From Asticcacaulis currens (lineage in GTDB: Bacteria > Pseudomonadota > Alphaproteobacteria > Caulobacterales > Caulobacteraceae): DNA of 64,000 nucleotides. The stretch lies in NCBI RefSeq assembly GCF_028550395.1, contig NZ_JAQQKW010000006.1, positions 124,001-188,000 on the forward strand. Direction: 5' to 3'. Below, piece after piece: positions 53,162 through 62,016 of the stretch. A model generated the notes under the pieces. It was not told where the DNA came from. It worked only from the letters and a program-made list of their open reading frames with translations, and did no database searches. The first letter of the stretch is position 1, and every line of letters begins with the position of its first letter. A program made the translations under genes and the position numbers.

Positions 53162-56100
53162 ATGTTGCCAATGAAATCGCGCTTTTTAGCGCTCGTTGCC
53201 GGAACCTCGGTCATTGCCTTGTCGATGGCGATGCCGGGCTGGGCGCAAACCGCAAGCGAAAACAAAACCAAGGAAACGGAAGCGTCCAGTTCCGACGTGG
53301 ATGCGGTTGTGGTCGTGACGGCGCGCCGTAAGGCGCTTCAATCGGCTATTGAAATCAAAAGGAAGGCCGACACGATCGTCGATTCGATTGTGGCCGATGA
53401 GGCGGGCAAGCTGCCTGACAATTCGATCACCGAGGTGCTGCAACGCGTTTCAGGGGTGTCGATTTCGCGTTTCGGCGCGACCAACGGCGGCAGCGCCGCG
53501 TTCCAGATCGAGGGGACGGGCATCACCGTGCGCGGTCTGCCCTTCAATTCCAGTACGCTCAACGGCCGACAGCTGTTCAGCGCCAACGGCGCCAGCGCCA
53601 TCAGCTGGAACGAAGTGACGCCCGAACTGATGGCCGGTGTCGATGTCTATAAGGCGTCGCGCGCGGACCTGATCGAAGGCGGTACGTCCTTGATCAACCT
53701 GCGCACCCATCTGCCCTTCGATTTCAAGGCTCCCCAGCTTAACCTCACGATGGGCACCAGCTACGGCAGCCAGGTGAAAAAGGCTTCGCCGCGGGTTTCT
53801 GCCCTGTTTTCCAAGCGTTTCGATACGAATATCGGTGAAATTGGCGTGTTGTGGGATTTCGCCTATAGCCGCCTGAATCAGCAGGGGAGCAACCTCCAGG
53901 TCGGGGCCATGTTTGGTCAATATGTGCCCACCTCGGTCCGTGACGACAAACTTGCCTTCGTGCCCAGCTCGTTCGACTGGGGTTACGACCGCAGCCAGCG
54001 CGACCGTTTCGGTGCCTATCAGGCCATCCAGTGGCGGCCGACGGAAAGCCTGACGCTCACCAACACCGTCTTCTACACGCAGTATTCAACCGAAAGACTG
54101 TCGAACAACGGTGGCTTGGGGCAAAGCCCAAGCGCGTCGGCGGCGATTCAGCCCAAGGTGGGTTCACCGGTCGAATATGATGCCAATGGCGCCTTGGTTA
54201 GAGGTACGCTCGTGTATGGCTCTACCGGCAAACGGGATCCATTGGGGAATACTTCCGTTGATGTTCCGGGATGGGAGTGGTTGCCGTCGCAGTATAAGAT
54301 TGATTGCGGTGCTACCTATGGTGCTCCTGCGTCAACAATTCAGTGGGACTGGTCGGGCGGGCCCATTCTGGCGCAGTGCAGCCCTCCCGGTGCGCTGAAT
54401 GTGAATAGCTCTGCCGGGGCGTCGCGGACCAAGAACTCCACCCTGGACATTTCGCAGAGCTTCGTCTGGCAACCGAGCGACCAGCTCGCGGTGCGCGGAA
54501 GTTTACAATATGTCCTTTCGCGCTCGACCGGGAAGGACATCAGCATCGGTATGGGCAGATATAACAGCAAGCTTTCCTCGTTTGACGTTGATCTTACGGG
54601 AGAGCTGCCGGTTCTATCGGGTTTTGACAGTGCACTTGTGCTCGATCCTTCGACGGTCCACTTTGCATCCTTTGCTTATCATGAACCCGATAACAAAGGG
54701 GAGATGTACGCGGGTAATCTGGATTTTGAATACACGTTTAGCGAGGACGGCTTCCTGCGTAAGATTTCTGCCGGTATTCGCGCCTCTCAACGTGTCGAAG
54801 ACGATAACTTTGCGGGAACCTACTGGACCTCGCTTGGGCAAACGTGGAATCAGAAGCCGGCGGGGGCGGCCTGGGCTGCCTCAGGGCCAGGTAATATCCA
54901 GTTTCTCAACAACCCGAATGTACCTCAGGCAGACTGGACGACCACAACCTTCCCGAACTTCTTCGGCGGCGATGTGGCGGTTCCGTCACAGCTTCTGGTT
55001 GCCAGCCCGGCGCTCCTTCAGCGGTATGACTGGTACTATTTGCTCAAGACGTACAACGGTCTCCCCGTCACTGTGGGCGGTGTTGCCGTACCTCAGCCCA
55101 CGCCTGAGCAGTACTTCTATGATCGGATCGAAAAAGGTCTGGCGCGGGTAAAGACGCGTATCGACAACAGGGCTGCCTATATATCGGCCAGGTTCGCGCA
55201 TGAAGGCATGGGTATCATTCCCGCGTTTTCGGGCAATATCGGCGTTCGCGTATTTCAGGACAAGCTTATTGGGACCGCTCTTGTGAGAACCGGTTCAGGC
55301 GATCAGCGCTTTGCCGCGAGCATTGCTGACAGCAACGCATACTTCCTTGCAAATCCTCCGGGAAACCAGCCAGGAATCGCACCTGCCCCGGGGGCGGTGC
55401 CAAAGATCTATACTTTCCGTGAGTCTTTTACGCCGCAAACCCGGACATACGAATACACGCGGGTTCTGCCCTCGTTCAACATCAAGTTCGACGTAACCGA
55501 CAAGTTCATCATTCGCGCGGCGGCGTCGGTTTCTGCTTCCCCGCCAAACCTCGATGCGTCTCGTCCCGGCGGTGATGTCACGCCAAGGTCTGTGCCGAAC
55601 CCTACCAATTCTCAGGCATTGCCGATCCTGACAGGTTTCACCGTCAATGGAGGGGGCGCGAATCTGAAGCCCACAATGATCAACAGCCAGGATATTACCT
55701 TCGAGTATTATCCGTCTTCCTCCAGTTTCCTTTACGTCGATGTCTTTGCGAAGCAAATAAAGGATCAGCCGCAGTTCTATTCCTTCATCGCTAACAATCT
55801 TCCTGTTCCGGGCAAGCAGGTGACCATTAATGACCAGGGTAAGGTGGTACTTGACGGCCCGGCATCTACAGGGCAGCCCATCCTGACGGATGTGTCGCTT
55901 GATTTGCCATGGCTCTATCTGCAGGATCGCCCGTCGCCGGAAAAGGCCACGATCAAGGGCTTTGAACTTGGTGGCCGCAAGTTCTTCGATCAACTCCCCG
56001 GCTGGCTTCGCGGGTTCGGTATCGATGCCAACCTGACCTATATCGACAGCCGAAACCCGGCCCAGCTGGCCAACAGCGTGCTGACCCCGCCGCCGGCAAA

Positions 56101-56581
56101 CGGCTCGCAGCCGGGCCTCAACCCGGACGGCACGGTGCCGCAGACCTACCCCAACCTCCCCTATGCCGGGTTGTCGAAGTGGGCCTACAACATACAGTTG
56201 CTGTATAACTACAAGAAGGTCAATTTCCGTCTGGCCTATAACTGGCGTGACAAGGCCTTGCTGTCCACCAACGTCAATCCGCTGTCCTTTGCGACGAGCG
56301 GCGGCAACCCCTACATCCTCAACACCAGCCCGACCAACTTTGACAGTACCCATTCCTATCCGGTGTACAACATGGTTCCGGCCTATATGGACGCGGCCGG
56401 TTATCTGGACCTGGGATTTGACTACACTGTAAGTGAGACGGTTTCCGTGTCCTTCAACGCGAACAACCTTCTCAATACGAAGTCGAAAACGCTTCAGGAG
56501 CCCGTGCCCGGCGTGTTCCAGCCGTACGGCTTCAACGTCAGCGATCAGCGGTACGAACTCACCGTTCGGGCGCGCTTCTAA
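53162..56581 (+). CDS. Large TonB-dependent receptor (Caulobacter/Xanthomonas carbohydrate type)
   Basis: 1139 aa from ATG 53162 (GAGG five bases ahead; ATG 53171 is an alternative). Signal peptide to about residue 29 (MPGWAQ). TonB-box region DAVVVVTARRKALQSA, plug with SITEVLQRVSGVSI and ITVRGLPFNSSTLNGRQLF, then a long barrel ending VRARF. Size and the IVADEAGKLPDN plug segment fit the Xanthomonas/Caulobacter TonB-receptor family linked to oligosaccharide uptake. In this locus it is the probable outer-membrane importer of xyloglucan fragments. The stretch about 54130-55950 is AT-richer with different codon use than the ends, suggesting recombination of the barrel loops. Confidence 0.92.
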   Translation: MLPMKSRFLALVAGTSVIALSMAMPGWAQTASENKTKETEASSSDVDAVVVVTARRKALQSAIEIKRKADTIVDSIVADEAGKLPDNSITEVLQRVSGVSISRFGATNGGSAAFQIEGTGITVRGLPFNSSTLNGRQLFSANGASAISWNEVTPELMAGVDVYKASRADLIEGGTSLINLRTHLPFDFKAPQLNLTMGTSYGSQVKKASPRVSALFSKRFDTNIGEIGVLWDFAYSRLNQQGSNLQVGAMFGQYVPTSVRDDKLAFVPSSFDWGYDRSQRDRFGAYQAIQWRPTESLTLTNTVFYTQYSTERLSNNGGLGQSPSASAAIQPKVGSPVEYDANGALVRGTLVYGSTGKRDPLGNTSVDVPGWEWLPSQYKIDCGATYGAPASTIQWDWSGGPILAQCSPPGALNVNSSAGASRTKNSTLDISQSFVWQPSDQLAVRGSLQYVLSRSTGKDISIGMGRYNSKLSSFDVDLTGELPVLSGFDSALVLDPSTVHFASFAYHEPDNKGEMYAGNLDFEYTFSEDGFLRKISAGIRASQRVEDDNFAGTYWTSLGQTWNQKPAGAAWAASGPGNIQFLNNPNVPQADWTTTTFPNFFGGDVAVPSQLLVASPALLQRYDWYYLLKTYNGLPVTVGGVAVPQPTPEQYFYDRIEKGLARVKTRIDNRAAYISARFAHEGMGIIPAFSGNIGVRVFQDKLIGTALVRTGSGDQRFAASIADSNAYFLANPPGNQPGIAPAPGAVPKIYTFRESFTPQTRTYEYTRVLPSFNIKFDVTDKFIIRAAASVSASPPNLDASRPGGDVTPRSVPNPTNSQALPILTGFTVNGGGANLKPTMINSQDITFEYYPSSSSFLYVDVFAKQIKDQPQFYSFIANNLPVPGKQVTINDQGKVVLDGPASTGQPILTDVSLDLPWLYLQDRPSPEKATIKGFELGGRKFFDQLPGWLRGFGIDANLTYIDSRNPAQLANSVLTPPPANGSQPGLNPDGTVPQTYPNLPYAGLSKWAYNIQLLYNYKKVNFRLAYNWRDKALLSTNVNPLSFATSGGNPYILNTSPTNFDSTHSYPVYNMVPAYMDAAGYLDLGFDYTVSETVSVSFNANNLLNTKSKTLQEPVPGVFQPYGFNVSDQRYELTVRARF

Positions 56582-56627
56582 CGGTCGGAACGGGGAAGGG
56601 CGCTTTATCGCGAAGCGCTCTTGCTCT

Positions 56628-56675
56628 TCTAGATCATTATGATTTCTGGTGGAAACACAATGATCTAGATTTTTG
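56628..56675 (+). terminator. Palindromic repeat acting as terminator of the large TonB receptor
   Basis: TCTAGATCATT (56628-56638) and AATGATCTAGA (56659-56669) are perfectly complementary over 11 bp around a loop containing GGTGGAAACAC, followed by TTTTTGTTT. The GTGGAAAC core and palindromic edges place it with the RIME-like repeats (copy 7). It begins 47 nt after the receptor stop. Confidence 0.75.
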
Positions 56676-56692
56676 TTTAGCCCTCGCCGGGC

Positions 56693-56765
56693 GGTGGCTT
56701 TGCCACCTTGGCCGCCGCCTCAATGGCGGCTTGAGCGGACTGATTTCAGGAGAAATCAGTCCGCT
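56693..56765 (+). promoter_or_regulatory. Three consecutive hairpins before the halogenase-like gene
   Basis: GGTGGC/GCCACC (56693-56698 with 56702-56707), GCCGCC/GGCGGC (56714-56719 with 56725-56730), and a perfect 13-bp stem AGCGGACTGATTT/AAATCAGTCCGCT (56734-56746 with 56753-56765) whose 6-nt loop reads CAGGAG. The last ends 20 nt before the ATG at 56786. No T-run follows. It could be an mRNA-processing or stabilising element controlling the ratio of receptor to halogenase. Confidence 0.6.
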
Positions 56766-56785
56766 ATAAATTCAGAAAGCGCTCT

Positions 56786-58309
56786 ATGAACAGCGTACAG
56801 CAACAGGAGATCGTCATACTGGGCGGCGGCGCGGCCGGGTGGATCGCGGCGGGGTTGCTGGCGCGCAAGACGGATCGCCGTCACACCCGCATCACTGTGG
56901 TGGAATCCGAGGAGATCGGCATCATCGGTGTCGGCGAGGCGACGGTGCCGGTACTGGCCCAGTGCAACGCTTTGCTCGGTATCTACGAACATGACTTTAT
57001 TCGTCGCACGCAGGGCACGTTCAAGCTGGGGATTGAGTTCTGCGACTGGGGCGTTGTGGGGAACCGGCATTTCCACGCCTTCAGCGACTATGGTCACCCG
57101 GTGGAGGGAGTATCCACCCATCACTACTGGCTGAGATTGCGGCAGGCCGGTGATCCGCATCCCATCGATGACTATTCATTCGCCTACGCCGTCGCCCGTA
57201 ACAACCATTTTGCGCCCGGCGATCCGCAGACTGCGCGCTACCATTACGCCTATCATTTTGATGCGGCCTTGTACGCCCGCTATCTGCGCGACGTGGCGAC
57301 CGGGCTGGGCGTGCAGCGTGTCGAAGGTCGGATGACGCACGTCGATCTGGACAGTACGTCTGGCCATATCACCGCCATCCACCTTGCCGATGGCCGCAAG
57401 GTGCCCGGCGACCTGTTTCTGGACTGCACCGGCTTCGCCTCCGAATTGCTGGGAAAGGCGCTGGGCACGCCGTTTGTGGACTGGTCGCATTGGTTGCTGT
57501 GCAACAGTGCCATGGCGGTCCCGACGACGCGTACCGGCGCGCCCATGCCGTTTACGCGGTCCACGGCTCACGCCGGGGGCTGGCGCTGGACGATCCCCCT
57601 GCAACACCGCAGCGGCCACGGCATGGTCTATAATTCGGACCTCTGGAGCGACGACGCGGCGCGCGACGCCCTGCTTGGTGCCGTTGATGGCGAACCGCTG
57701 GCCGAGCCCAGGGTGTTCCGCTTTACCTCCGGCCATCGCAAGGCGTTCTGGAACCGCAACTGTATAGGGATCGGTTTCGCCTCCAGCTTTCTCGAACCGC
57801 TGGAATCCACCGGGCTACAGTTGATCGTCATGGGCGTCCTGAAGTTGCTTCAGTTCTTTCCCGAAAGGACGATCGACCCCGTTTTGCGCAACGAATATAA
57901 TCGGATATCCACGCGCGAGATCGAACGCATACGCGACTTCATCATCGCGCACTATTACCTCTCACGCCGGCCTGAGCCCTTGTGGGCAGCGTGCCGCGAC
58001 ATCGAAATTCCCGACACGCTTCGGCACAAGCTGGATGTATGGAACGCCAGCGCGCACATCCCGCTGGGTGATCTGGAATCCTATATGGAACCGAGCTGGC
58101 TCGCCATCCTTCTGGGTAATGGGGCCGTGCCCGCGCGCTACGCCATAGCGGCCGACCTCCACCCGTTGGAACAGATCAAAAAGGGTATGGATTTGCGCCG
58201 CGAAGAGATCAGGCGCTCCGCGCAGGCGGTCACGGCGCATCAGGATTTCATCGACCGGTACTGCAAGGCGGCCTCTGAGCGGCCTCACACACAATTAGGG
58301 ATAGCTTGA
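56786..58309 (+). CDS. Flavin-dependent tryptophan halogenase-like protein
   Basis: 507 aa. FAD-binding GGGAAGWIAAG at about 10-20 and GVGEATVP near 50. The catalytic lysine (Lys80 in TFKLGIEF), the WxWxIP signature (Trp266-Pro271, GWRWTIP) and the active-site Glu340 in PLESTG are all kept. So the residues needed for HOCl/HOBr-based halogenation are intact. Homologues beside TonB receptors in Caulobacter, Brevundimonas and Xanthomonas have been described; BrvH brominates indole in vitro, natural substrate unknown. No flavin reductase gene is in the window. Its role in a polysaccharide locus is not explained by sequence. Confidence 0.9.
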   Translation: MNSVQQQEIVILGGGAAGWIAAGLLARKTDRRHTRITVVESEEIGIIGVGEATVPVLAQCNALLGIYEHDFIRRTQGTFKLGIEFCDWGVVGNRHFHAFSDYGHPVEGVSTHHYWLRLRQAGDPHPIDDYSFAYAVARNNHFAPGDPQTARYHYAYHFDAALYARYLRDVATGLGVQRVEGRMTHVDLDSTSGHITAIHLADGRKVPGDLFLDCTGFASELLGKALGTPFVDWSHWLLCNSAMAVPTTRTGAPMPFTRSTAHAGGWRWTIPLQHRSGHGMVYNSDLWSDDAARDALLGAVDGEPLAEPRVFRFTSGHRKAFWNRNCIGIGFASSFLEPLESTGLQLIVMGVLKLLQFFPERTIDPVLRNEYNRISTREIERIRDFIIAHYYLSRRPEPLWAACRDIEIPDTLRHKLDVWNASAHIPLGDLESYMEPSWLAILLGNGAVPARYAIAADLHPLEQIKKGMDLRREEIRRSAQAVTAHQDFIDRYCKAASERPHTQLGIA

Positions 58310-58524
58310 CAGTCCGCAAATGGCTTTATTATCATATAATCATTCAATTTATCAATCTGGGAACGCAAGGGTCTATAGGCCACGGAATGGGGGCTCCCTT
58401 GCCGGTATAGAGGCTGTAACGACACCTCCGCGAGGCCGATGCCACTGTCGGTTTTAATATCCGGATATCCCCACACAGTCACAAATAGAGCCGTGAACGG
58501 CCTGTAAAAATGAGGAAGTACCCT

Positions 58525-59808
58525 ATGACAAAACAAACCGGAAAGACGCCAGCGGGTCTGAACCGTCGTCACCTGATTATGGCCACCGCCTGCGTGGTGC
58601 CCCTGTCGGTCGTGGCCTGCGGTGGGGGGGGCGGTGGGGGCGTATCGACGGCCTCCGCAGGCGGCACTTCGTCTTCGTCATCGTCTTCCTCCTCCTCCTC
58701 CTCCTCAGCCAGCGGTTTGTATCCTAACTATAATACAAGTCCGCTGTCGGCGAACGCGACCGGGATGACCCGCACGGCGGCCGAGATCGCCGCCAAAATC
58801 AAGCTGGCCATCAATATCGGCAATACGATGGAGGCCATGGGCGGGGAGACGGGCTGGGGTAATCCGCTGATCACCCAAGCGCTTGTCAACACGTATAAAG
58901 CCCTGGGATTTGACGCCGTTCGACTGCCGTGCGCCTGGGACCAGTATGCGGATAAGACAACCGCGAAGATTTCCGGTACCTGGCTGGATCGCGTCAAGAC
59001 GGTTGTTCAGTATTGCATCAACGCCGACCTCTATGTGGTGCTGAACATCCACTGGGATGGGGGCTGGCTTGAGAAGCACATAGATGAGGCCAGCAAGGAC
59101 GCGGTCAACGCCAAACAGAAAGCGTTCTGGGAGCAGATCGCCACCCACCTGCGCGACTTCGACGAACGCCTGATCTTCGCCAGCGCGAACGAGCCGGACG
59201 CCGGTACCGAAGCGAACACAAAAATCCTACTCATCTATCACCAGACGTTTATTGACGCTGTGCGCGCGACCGGTGGCCGAAACGCCTACCGCACCCTCGT
59301 CGTGCAGGCACCGCAAACCAACACCGAACTCGCCGTTTCGCTGTGGCCAGGTATGCCCACCGATACCACGACGAACCGTCTGATGTTCGAAGTCCACTAT
59401 TACGCGCCGTCGCAGTTCATGATCATCGACAAGGATGCGTCCTGGGGCAAGATGTTCTACTACTGGGGCCGCGACAACCATTCGACGATCGAGCCGGACC
59501 GCAACGCGACCCACAGCGAGGAACCCTATGTCGATCAGCAGATGCTGGCGATGAAGACCCATTTCATCGACAAGGGTATCCCCGTCATCATCGGCGAGTA
59601 TGGCGCGTGGCGCAAAACCCAGCCGCTGGACATGCCCAAGCACAATGCCTCGGTGGATTTCTGGAACCGCTATGTCACTCAGCAGGCCCGGGCCAATGGC
59701 GCCGTGCCCTTCTTCTGGGACACCGGAGCGCTCATCGACCGCACGACGCTTGCCGTCAAGGATCAGGCGATGCTGGACGCCCTGCTCATCGGGGCCGGCA
59801 AGAAATAA
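58525..59808 (+). CDS. GH5 endo-beta-1,4-glucanase, lipoprotein
   Basis: 427 aa from ATG 58525 (GAGGAAG site; an ATG at 58510 is an alternative). The N-terminus NRRHLIMATACVVPLSVVAC is Tat-like with a lipobox at VVAC. It is followed by a polyglycine run and a serine stretch of 13-14 residues as a flexible linker. The GH5 barrel (about 85-420) has acid/base Glu223 in SANEPDAG and nucleophile Glu358 in IIGEYGAW. Surface- or periplasm-anchored endoglucanase; xyloglucan or mixed-linkage glucan are the likely substrates given the neighbours. Coding DNA here includes a G8 run and a TCC microsatellite. Confidence 0.9.
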   Translation: MTKQTGKTPAGLNRRHLIMATACVVPLSVVACGGGGGGGVSTASAGGTSSSSSSSSSSSSSASGLYPNYNTSPLSANATGMTRTAAEIAAKIKLAINIGNTMEAMGGETGWGNPLITQALVNTYKALGFDAVRLPCAWDQYADKTTAKISGTWLDRVKTVVQYCINADLYVVLNIHWDGGWLEKHIDEASKDAVNAKQKAFWEQIATHLRDFDERLIFASANEPDAGTEANTKILLIYHQTFIDAVRATGGRNAYRTLVVQAPQTNTELAVSLWPGMPTDTTTNRLMFEVHYYAPSQFMIIDKDASWGKMFYYWGRDNHSTIEPDRNATHSEEPYVDQQMLAMKTHFIDKGIPVIIGEYGAWRKTQPLDMPKHNASVDFWNRYVTQQARANGAVPFFWDTGALIDRTTLAVKDQAMLDALLIGAGKK

Positions 59809-59909
59809 CAAACTGGCGGAACCATCCGCTCAGGCACAGGGCCTGAAACGCACAGAACAGTCCACGGCAAGGCAGGGACCGCCTTCCCGTCATGCGAAGG
59901 ATATTGCTT

Positions 59910-61949
59910 ATGACCACCCCCGTTGACTCCACCCGCCGTCGTCTGTTGCTGGCCGCCGGCATCAGCCTGATCCCGTTTGGCCTTCTGAGTTGCGGTGGTG
60001 GGGGCGGTGGGGGCGGCAGCTCCGGCGGCGGGGGGGCGTCTTCGTCCGCCTCATCCGCTACACCCGCCGTGTTGCGCCCTTCGACCATGACGCTGGGCCT
60101 GCCGATTGTCGTCGATCAGTTCGGCTACCTGCCGACGCAGGCCAAGGTCGCCGTCATCCGTGACCCGCAGGACGAGGCCGTGGGCACCCTGAGCGATGGG
60201 ACGCAGATCATCAGCTTCGACGCCGCCGATTCCTTCACGCCCGGCACGGCCTATGAGGTGGTCAATGCCACCACGGACGCCGTGGTGTTTACGGCGGCCC
60301 CCGTGGCCTGGAACAACGGCGCGACTGACAAGAGTTCCGGCGACAAGGTCTGGCATTTCGACTTCAGCAGCGTTACCGCCGTCGGCGAATACTACATCCG
60401 CGACGCGCAGAAGAACGTCAGATCCTATACGTTCAGAATCGCCAGCGACGTCTATGCCGCCGTGCTGAAGGCGGCGGTGCGTTACTTCTATTATCAGCGC
60501 GCCGGGCAGGAAAAGACCGTGGCTCATGCCGGGGCTGGCTGGGCCGATGCGGCTTCGCACGTCGGGCCGGGTCAGGACCGCAATGCGCGCCTGTACAGCG
60601 ACAAGACCAATGCCGCGACCGAACGCGATGTCTCCGGCGGCTGGTACGACGCGGGCGATTTCAACAAATATACAAGCTGGACGGCCGGATACGTGACGGC
60701 CCTGCTGTTCGCCTATGCCGAAAAGCCGTCCATCTGGGGAGATGACTACAATATCCCGGAATCGGGCAATGGCATTCCGGACATTATCGACGAAGCCAAA
60801 TGGGGGCTCGACTGGCTGCGCCGCATGCAGCAGGCCGACGGCTCGGTCCTGTCGATTGTCGGGCTCAGCCACGCATCGCCCCCGTCGGCGGCCACGGGCC
60901 CCAGCTATTATGGCCCGGCCAGCACATCGGCGACCCTGAACACCGCCGGGGCCTTTGCACGGGGGGCCAGGGTGCTGGCAGGCTTTACGCCCTTTGCCAG
61001 CTATGCCGCCGATCTTCAGACGCGGGCCGAAAAGGCCTGGGACTGGGCCGTGGCCAACCCGAATGTTGTTTTCAACAACAATGACTCCTCTAACGGATCA
61101 CAAGGGCTGGGGGCCGGTCAGCAGGAAACGGACGACCGAGGACGTCTGCTGGCGCGCCTGATCGCAGCGGTCTATCTCTATGACGCGACGGGCAAGACCA
61201 TCTATCGCGATTTCGTCGAAGCCAATTACGGGCAGGCCAACCTGATCCGCTTTGGCAACTATGTGTCGCCCTATGATGGCGGGACGCAGGATGCGCTCCT
61301 GCACTACGCGACCCTGCCGGGGGTGCCCTCGGCCACAGCCAATGCGATCCGCACGAACTACCTCAACGGCGTCAATGCGGAATGGGTGCGCGGCAAGATC
61401 ACCACAAAGGCCGACCCGTATCAGGCCTTCATTCCCGACTATGTGTGGGGCAGCAACAGCATCAAGGCGAATTTCGGCCTGCTGTTTACGGCGCTCAATG
61501 TGTATAATCTGAACACGACGCATAGCCCGACCGATAATCTGAACGCGGCCGCGGCCTATATCCACTACATGCACGGCGTGAACCCGCTGGCCCTGTGCTA
61601 TCTGACCAATATGTCCGGTCTGGGCGCGGAAAACTCCGCCACTCAGATCTTCCATTCCTGGTTTGTGGACGGTTCGGCCAAATGGGACAGCGTGGGCACC
61701 TCGACCTATGGCCCGCCGCCGGGCTTTGTGCCGGGCGGCCCCAACCAGACGCAATGGGACTGGGACAGCCGTTGTCCGTCGGTCAGCAACCTGTGTGGCA
61801 CCAAGCGTCCTTCGCCGCCCTATGCGCAGCCCGCGCAAAAATCCTACAAGGACTTCAATGATGGCTGGCCGCTGAATTCGTGGCCGATCACCGAGGTGTC
61901 GAACGGCTATCAGGTGGCCTATATCCGCCTGCTGTCCAAATTTATCTAG
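59910..61949 (+). CDS. GH9 endoglucanase, lipoprotein
   Basis: 679 aa from ATG 59910. Signal peptide with twin arginines (STRRRLLLAAG) and lipobox LLSC, then a Gly/Ser linker. An N-terminal Ig-like domain of GH9 enzymes (about 55-155, VVDQFGYLPTQAKVAV) precedes the (alpha/alpha)6 barrel (about 175-675). Catalytic base Asp247 and Asp250 are in GGWYDAGDFNKY, and the acid Glu662 in SWPITEVSNG. The PPGFVPGGPN loop is typical. It cleaves beta-1,4-glucan chains, including xyloglucan in known loci. It follows GH5 by 101 nt and shares its Tat-lipoprotein-linker layout. Confidence 0.92.
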   Translation: MTTPVDSTRRRLLLAAGISLIPFGLLSCGGGGGGGGSSGGGGASSSASSATPAVLRPSTMTLGLPIVVDQFGYLPTQAKVAVIRDPQDEAVGTLSDGTQIISFDAADSFTPGTAYEVVNATTDAVVFTAAPVAWNNGATDKSSGDKVWHFDFSSVTAVGEYYIRDAQKNVRSYTFRIASDVYAAVLKAAVRYFYYQRAGQEKTVAHAGAGWADAASHVGPGQDRNARLYSDKTNAATERDVSGGWYDAGDFNKYTSWTAGYVTALLFAYAEKPSIWGDDYNIPESGNGIPDIIDEAKWGLDWLRRMQQADGSVLSIVGLSHASPPSAATGPSYYGPASTSATLNTAGAFARGARVLAGFTPFASYAADLQTRAEKAWDWAVANPNVVFNNNDSSNGSQGLGAGQQETDDRGRLLARLIAAVYLYDATGKTIYRDFVEANYGQANLIRFGNYVSPYDGGTQDALLHYATLPGVPSATANAIRTNYLNGVNAEWVRGKITTKADPYQAFIPDYVWGSNSIKANFGLLFTALNVYNLNTTHSPTDNLNAAAAYIHYMHGVNPLALCYLTNMSGLGAENSATQIFHSWFVDGSAKWDSVGTSTYGPPPGFVPGGPNQTQWDWDSRCPSVSNLCGTKRPSPPYAQPAQKSYKDFNDGWPLNSWPITEVSNGYQVAYIRLLSKFI

Positions 61950-62016
61950 ATCATGCGTACAACCGACTGTTTTATATAATGTTCAGCAAGAGCTGGCAGG
62001 CACAAAGGAAAAGATC

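Noticed and set aside
58306-58340. TTGACA and TATAAT as a promoter for the GH5 gene
   Set aside because: The spacing is 23 bases, well above 16-18, and TTGACA overlaps the preceding stop codon. A promoter in this AT-rich gap is likely but these two boxes are not a convincing pair.
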